From Bacillota bacterium (GTDB lineage Bacteria > Bacillota > Clostridia > Christensenellales > CAG-138), in assembly GCA_023459335.1 (NCBI GenBank), contig JAEWUO010000014.1:1-64000 (forward strand): a DNA stretch of 64,000 bases. Direction: 5' to 3'. Positions 60,788-64,000 of this stretch are shown piece after piece. The stretch's first letter is position 1, and each line of letters begins with the position of its first letter. The notes beneath the pieces are model-generated. The model saw nothing but the letters and a program-made list of their open reading frames with translations. It did not search any database and was not told where the DNA came from. The translations under genes were made by a program, and so were the position numbers.

Positions 60788-61602
60788 CAATGCCGGTTTC
60801 GGAAATCGTTCGGCTGGTTAAAATCAAACTGGAACCTGTCGCAGGCGAGGAAGCGGAGCAGCAGGCGAAATTTATCGTCGCCGCCGTAATCGGCGCGGAG
60901 CCCGCAGCGCTTGCCGTTCACGCGTGGACGCAGATGACGGAAGAGCAGATCGCGCTGACGGGTGACCTGCTGGAACGCAGGATCAAGGGAGAACCGCTGC
61001 AATACATCCTAGGCGAATGGGGTTTTATGGGACTGCCGTTTTACGTGGACGAACGGGCGCTGATTCCGCGGCAGGACACGGAACTGCTTGCGGAAACGGC
61101 GGTCAAGCTGATTCAGGAACGAGGCTGTCATACATACCTCGACCTCTGCACCGGAAGCGGCTGCGTCGCGGTCTCCGTCGCTAAGCTGTCCGGCGTGCAT
61201 GCGCTTGCTTCCGACATCAGCGCAGGCGCGCTGGAACTGGCGTGTGAAAACGCGGAGCTCAACGAAGCAAGCGTTGAATTTCTCGAAAGCGACCTGTTCG
61301 AACGGATCGACGGAGCGTTTGACCTGATCACCTGCAATCCGCCGTATCTTTCACAGGCAGATATGACCAGCCTGCAAAAAGAGATTACATTCGAACCCGT
61401 GCTCGCGCTGTATGGCGGCGTAGACGGGCTGGATTTTTACCGCAGGATTGCGAAAGAATATCGCGCGCATCTCAATCCCGGCGGCGCGCTGCTGCTCGAA
61501 ATCGGTAGTACGCAGGCGGAGACGGTATCGCCTCTGTTTTCCAGTAAAACGAAAGTGCTGAACGATATTGCCGGTAACCCGCGCGTACTGGTGATTGAAT
61601 AG
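60784..61602 (+). CDS. prmC: Release factor glutamine methyltransferase
   Basis: A 272-residue enzyme that methylates the Gln of the GGQ motif in release factors. The SAM-binding loop is YLDLCTGSGCVAVSVAKL and the substrate motif ITCNPPYLSQADM; LGEWGFMGLPFYVDERALIP is the family linker. It starts at GTG 60784 (overlap GTGA) with AAAGGAG upstream; ATG 60790 is the alternative. Its substrate, PrfA, is encoded next. Confidence 0.96.
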   Translation: MTMPVSEIVRLVKIKLEPVAGEEAEQQAKFIVAAVIGAEPAALAVHAWTQMTEEQIALTGDLLERRIKGEPLQYILGEWGFMGLPFYVDERALIPRQDTELLAETAVKLIQERGCHTYLDLCTGSGCVAVSVAKLSGVHALASDISAGALELACENAELNEASVEFLESDLFERIDGAFDLITCNPPYLSQADMTSLQKEITFEPVLALYGGVDGLDFYRRIAKEYRAHLNPGGALLLEIGSTQAETVSPLFSSKTKVLNDIAGNPRVLVIE

Positions 61603-61685
61603 TATCGTTTACGCGGCGATCCCGCAGACAGCGAATGACGCCGTCGGAAAAACGCAGTAAAACAGGCTCGGACATCGGAGGAACG

Positions 61686-62759
61686 ATGATCGAAAAACTT
61701 CAGGGAATCAAACAGCGATTCGACTTTCTCTCCGAGAAGCTCGCCGCGCCGGACGCGATGGATAACCGCGATCTCTGGCGCGATATGGTTAAAGAGCGGG
61801 CTTCTCTGCAGGAGATTGTCGACGCGTTCGACGAATATAATACGAACAGCGCCGCGCTCGAAAACTGCAAAGCGATGCTTGCCGAGCGGCTTGACAGCGA
61901 AATGAAGGAGCTTGTCCATTCCGAAATCGAGGAACTGGAAGCGAAGCTGAAAGAGCTCGATGAAAAACTGCACATCCTGCTGCTGCCGAAGGACCCGAAC
62001 GATGAGCGGGACGTGATTCTCGAAATTCGCGCTGGAACGGGCGGAGACGAGGCATCGCTCTTCGGTGCGGACCTGCTGCGCATGTATCTGCGTTATGCCG
62101 AGCGAAACGGATATAAGGTAGAGCACCTTTCGAACAACATGACCGAGATGGGCGGAGTCAAAGAGGTTGTGATCTCCATCGGCGGGAAGAACGGCGCATA
62201 CAGCAGATTGAAATATGAAAGCGGCGTGCACCGCGTTCAGCGTGTGCCGGAGACGGAGTCGCAGGGACGCATCCACACGAGCGCGGCAACGGTCGCCGTA
62301 TTGCCGGAGGTGGACGATGTGCAGGTGGAGATCAAAGACGGCGATCTGAGGATCGATACCTATCGTTCCAGCGGCGCGGGCGGCCAGCACGTGAATAAGA
62401 CCGAATCCGCGATCCGCATCACGCACATTCCGACCGGCATGGTGGTTTCCTGCCAGGACGAAAAATCGCAGCTGAAGAATAAAGAGCAGGCGATGCGAGT
62501 TCTTAAGAGCCGTCTGTACGACTATTATCACGGGCAGCAGCAAGCAGAACGCGCGGGCGAAAGAAAGAGCCAGATCGGTTCGGGTGACCGCAGCGAGAGA
62601 ATCCGCACCTATAATTTTCCGCAGGGGCGCGTGACCGACCACCGTATCGGGCTTACGCTTTATAAGCTGGAAGCGTTCCTCGACGGAGACATGGACGAAC
62701 TCATCGACGCGCTGATCGTTGCGGAGCGAAGCGAACGGCTCTCCGGGGAAGCGGACTGA
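61686..62759 (+). CDS. prfA: Peptide chain release factor 1
   Basis: A 357-residue release factor for UAA and UAG. The codon-recognition region contains PETESQGRIHTSAATVAVLP (PxT-type motif) and the catalytic GGQ lies in RSSGAGGQHVNKTESAIRI. GGAGG precedes ATG 61686. Placed between its modifying enzyme PrmC and ywlC. Confidence 0.97.
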   Translation: MIEKLQGIKQRFDFLSEKLAAPDAMDNRDLWRDMVKERASLQEIVDAFDEYNTNSAALENCKAMLAERLDSEMKELVHSEIEELEAKLKELDEKLHILLLPKDPNDERDVILEIRAGTGGDEASLFGADLLRMYLRYAERNGYKVEHLSNNMTEMGGVKEVVISIGGKNGAYSRLKYESGVHRVQRVPETESQGRIHTSAATVAVLPEVDDVQVEIKDGDLRIDTYRSSGAGGQHVNKTESAIRITHIPTGMVVSCQDEKSQLKNKEQAMRVLKSRLYDYYHGQQQAERAGERKSQIGSGDRSERIRTYNFPQGRVTDHRIGLTLYKLEAFLDGDMDELIDALIVAERSERLSGEAD

Positions 62760-62760
62760 T

Positions 62761-63846
62761 ATGGGTATGCGTCGGGAAGAACCATCCGCCTATGTGACGG
62801 AGGTCGTCAGCGCGGTGCGGCAGGAGGAAGCGGGGACGGCGGAGGGCGCGAAGCTGATTCAGGCGGGTGAACTCGTCGCTTTCCCGACCGAAACGGTCTA
62901 CGGTCTCGGCGCCGACGGACTGAACGCGAATGCGATCAGGAAAATATTCGAAGCAAAGGGGCGTCCGGCGGATAATCCGCTCATCGAGCACATCGCAAAA
63001 AAGAGCGATGTGCGAAAGCTCTGGAGAAGAATTCCCAAACAGGCACAGATTCTGATGGATACGTTCTGGCCGGGCCCGCTGACGCTGATCGCGCCGAAAA
63101 GCGATATCGTGCCGCAGGAAGCCACGGCTGGGCTGGACACGGTAGCGGTACGGATGCCGCAGAACAGAACCGCGCGGGCGCTGATTACGAAATCAGGCGT
63201 TCCCATCGCGGCGCCGAGCGCGAACCGCTCCGGCAGGCCGAGCCCGACGACCGCCCGTCATGTGTTGGACGATATGGACGGGCGCATCCCGCTCATCATC
63301 GACGGAGGCCCCTGCAGGTACGGCGTGGAGTCGACGGTGCTTTCGCTCGTCAGCGACCCTGTGATTCTGCGGCCCGGCGCGATCACGCGCGAAATGATCG
63401 CGTCCCTCATCGGCGAAGTGCGCGTCAGCGAAAGCGTGCTCAATCCTTTAAAAGACGGAGAAACGGCGGCGTCTCCGGGTATGAAATACCTGCACTATGC
63501 GCCGAATGCGGAAGTGATCGTCGTACAGGGATCGCCGGAAAAAGCGGCGAAACGGGTCGGCGCGCTCTACCGGGAAGCGGAGGCGGACGGAAAAACGCCG
63601 GAGATCGCCGCGACGGAACAGACGAAACACTATTATAAAGGGAAACGTTATACCGTCCTTGGAGACCGGAACGCGCCCGTCACGCTCTGCGCAAACCTGT
63701 TTTCCGCGCTGCGGGACATGGACACGCGCGCGGATCTGATCCTCGCAGAGGGAATTCCGGCGGAGGACGAAGGGCTTGCTTATATGAACCGCCTGCTGCG
63801 CGCGGCGGGGTTTCACATCGTAGACGCGAACGCGAATATAGATTGA
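62761..63846 (+). CDS. ywlC: Threonylcarbamoyl-AMP synthase (Sua5/YwlC, TsaC2)
   Basis: A 361-residue enzyme that makes threonylcarbamoyl-AMP for the t6A modification of tRNA. The YrdC domain has AFPTETVYGLGADGLN, KGRPADNPLIEHI, FWPGPLTLIAPKS and AVRMPQNRTARAL; a C-terminal Sua5 domain (SPGMKYLHYAPNAEVIVVQG) makes it the long form. Starts 1 bp after prfA. A TsaD paralogue lies at 13624. Confidence 0.95.
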   Translation: MGMRREEPSAYVTEVVSAVRQEEAGTAEGAKLIQAGELVAFPTETVYGLGADGLNANAIRKIFEAKGRPADNPLIEHIAKKSDVRKLWRRIPKQAQILMDTFWPGPLTLIAPKSDIVPQEATAGLDTVAVRMPQNRTARALITKSGVPIAAPSANRSGRPSPTTARHVLDDMDGRIPLIIDGGPCRYGVESTVLSLVSDPVILRPGAITREMIASLIGEVRVSESVLNPLKDGETAASPGMKYLHYAPNAEVIVVQGSPEKAAKRVGALYREAEADGKTPEIAATEQTKHYYKGKRYTVLGDRNAPVTLCANLFSALRDMDTRADLILAEGIPAEDEGLAYMNRLLRAAGFHIVDANANID

Positions 63847-63881
63847 ACGTTATTATCGTTCGAACGAGAAAAGGAGAAAGT

Positions 63882-64000
63882 ATGAAGATTGCGATTGGAT
63901 GCGATCACGGCGGATTTGATATGAAAGAAGCGCTTGTACAGTACATGCGCGAACAGGGGCACGAAGTGAAGGATTTCGGTTCCTACGACAAGAACAGCAT
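63882..64000 (+). CDS. rpiB: Ribose-5-phosphate isomerase B, 5' part
   Basis: The first 39 residues of RpiB/LacAB: MKIAIGCDHGGFDMKEALVQ, then EVKDFGSYDKNS; the window ends inside the gene. RpiB interconverts ribose 5-phosphate and ribulose 5-phosphate. AAAGGAG lies before the ATG. ywlC-rpiB is the normal Firmicutes order. Confidence 0.93.
   Translation, partial: MKIAIGCDHGGFDMKEALVQYMREQGHEVKDFGSYDKNS

Overview
This window looks like a chromosomal segment of a GC-rich (mid-50s percent by eye) Gram-positive bacterium of the class Clostridia. Four things point there: the HrcA/CIRCE heat-shock operon, the order nusB-xseA-xseB-ispA-dxs-tlyA-nadK-argR-recN-spo0A, the asp23-yloV-recG block, and the rho-rpmE-DUF1385-prmC-prfA-ywlC-rpiB block. 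TTG and GTG starts behind strong Shine-Dalgarno sequences are common. I cannot fix the genus. Nearly everything is core housekeeping; I see no prophage, insertion sequence, CRISPR array, tRNA or rRNA.

Layout. 1-7.2 kb: end of lepA, hemW, then hrcA-grpE-dnaK-dnaJ behind a consensus promoter and a perfect CIRCE operator. 7.2-11.5 kb: accessory genes (an S66 peptidase, then on the minus strand a flippase-like membrane protein, an orphan DNA methyltransferase with an 18-bp repeat array, and a GntR regulator). 11.7-23.7 kb: envelope-stress genes (Asp23, AmaP, DUF2273) leading into nusB, a TsaD paralogue, exonuclease VII, isoprenoid genes, TlyA, NAD kinase, ArgR, RecN and a divergent Spo0A. 23.8-34.1 kb: nucleoside salvage (deoB, PNP), a small P-loop protein, threonine synthase, a C-terminal processing protease, S-adenosylhomocysteinase, an EF-G-like GTPase and a cytochrome-b5-like lipoprotein. 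34.1-37.4 kb (minus): xth-maf-uvrC. 37.5-42.7 kb: a Crp/Fnr regulator with an ABC importer, a lipase-like hydrolase with a degenerate NagB-family protein, and uracil-DNA glycosylase. 42.8-51.8 kb: yebC, asp23-yloV-recG, an aminotransferase behind a repeat leader, and mutS2. 51.9-57.0 kb: a two-component system with HtrA, then minus-strand Ppx/GppA and DivIC-like genes. 57.1-64 kb: rho to rpiB (cut by the window end).

The most unusual items are these. A 49-bp tandem array makes up the predicted 5' leader of the aminotransferase gene, and four of its five units place an AGGA motif before an ATG (one being the real start). Rho carries a Gln/Gly/Tyr-rich, prion-like N-terminal insertion. Spo0A has lost the receiver acidic pair and spoIVB is missing from its usual place beside it, which together suggest altered or lost sporulation. 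A NagB-family protein lacks most catalytic residues. DeoB appears to carry Cys at the position of the catalytic phosphothreonine. Assignments rest on reading the sequence; no database search or computation was run.
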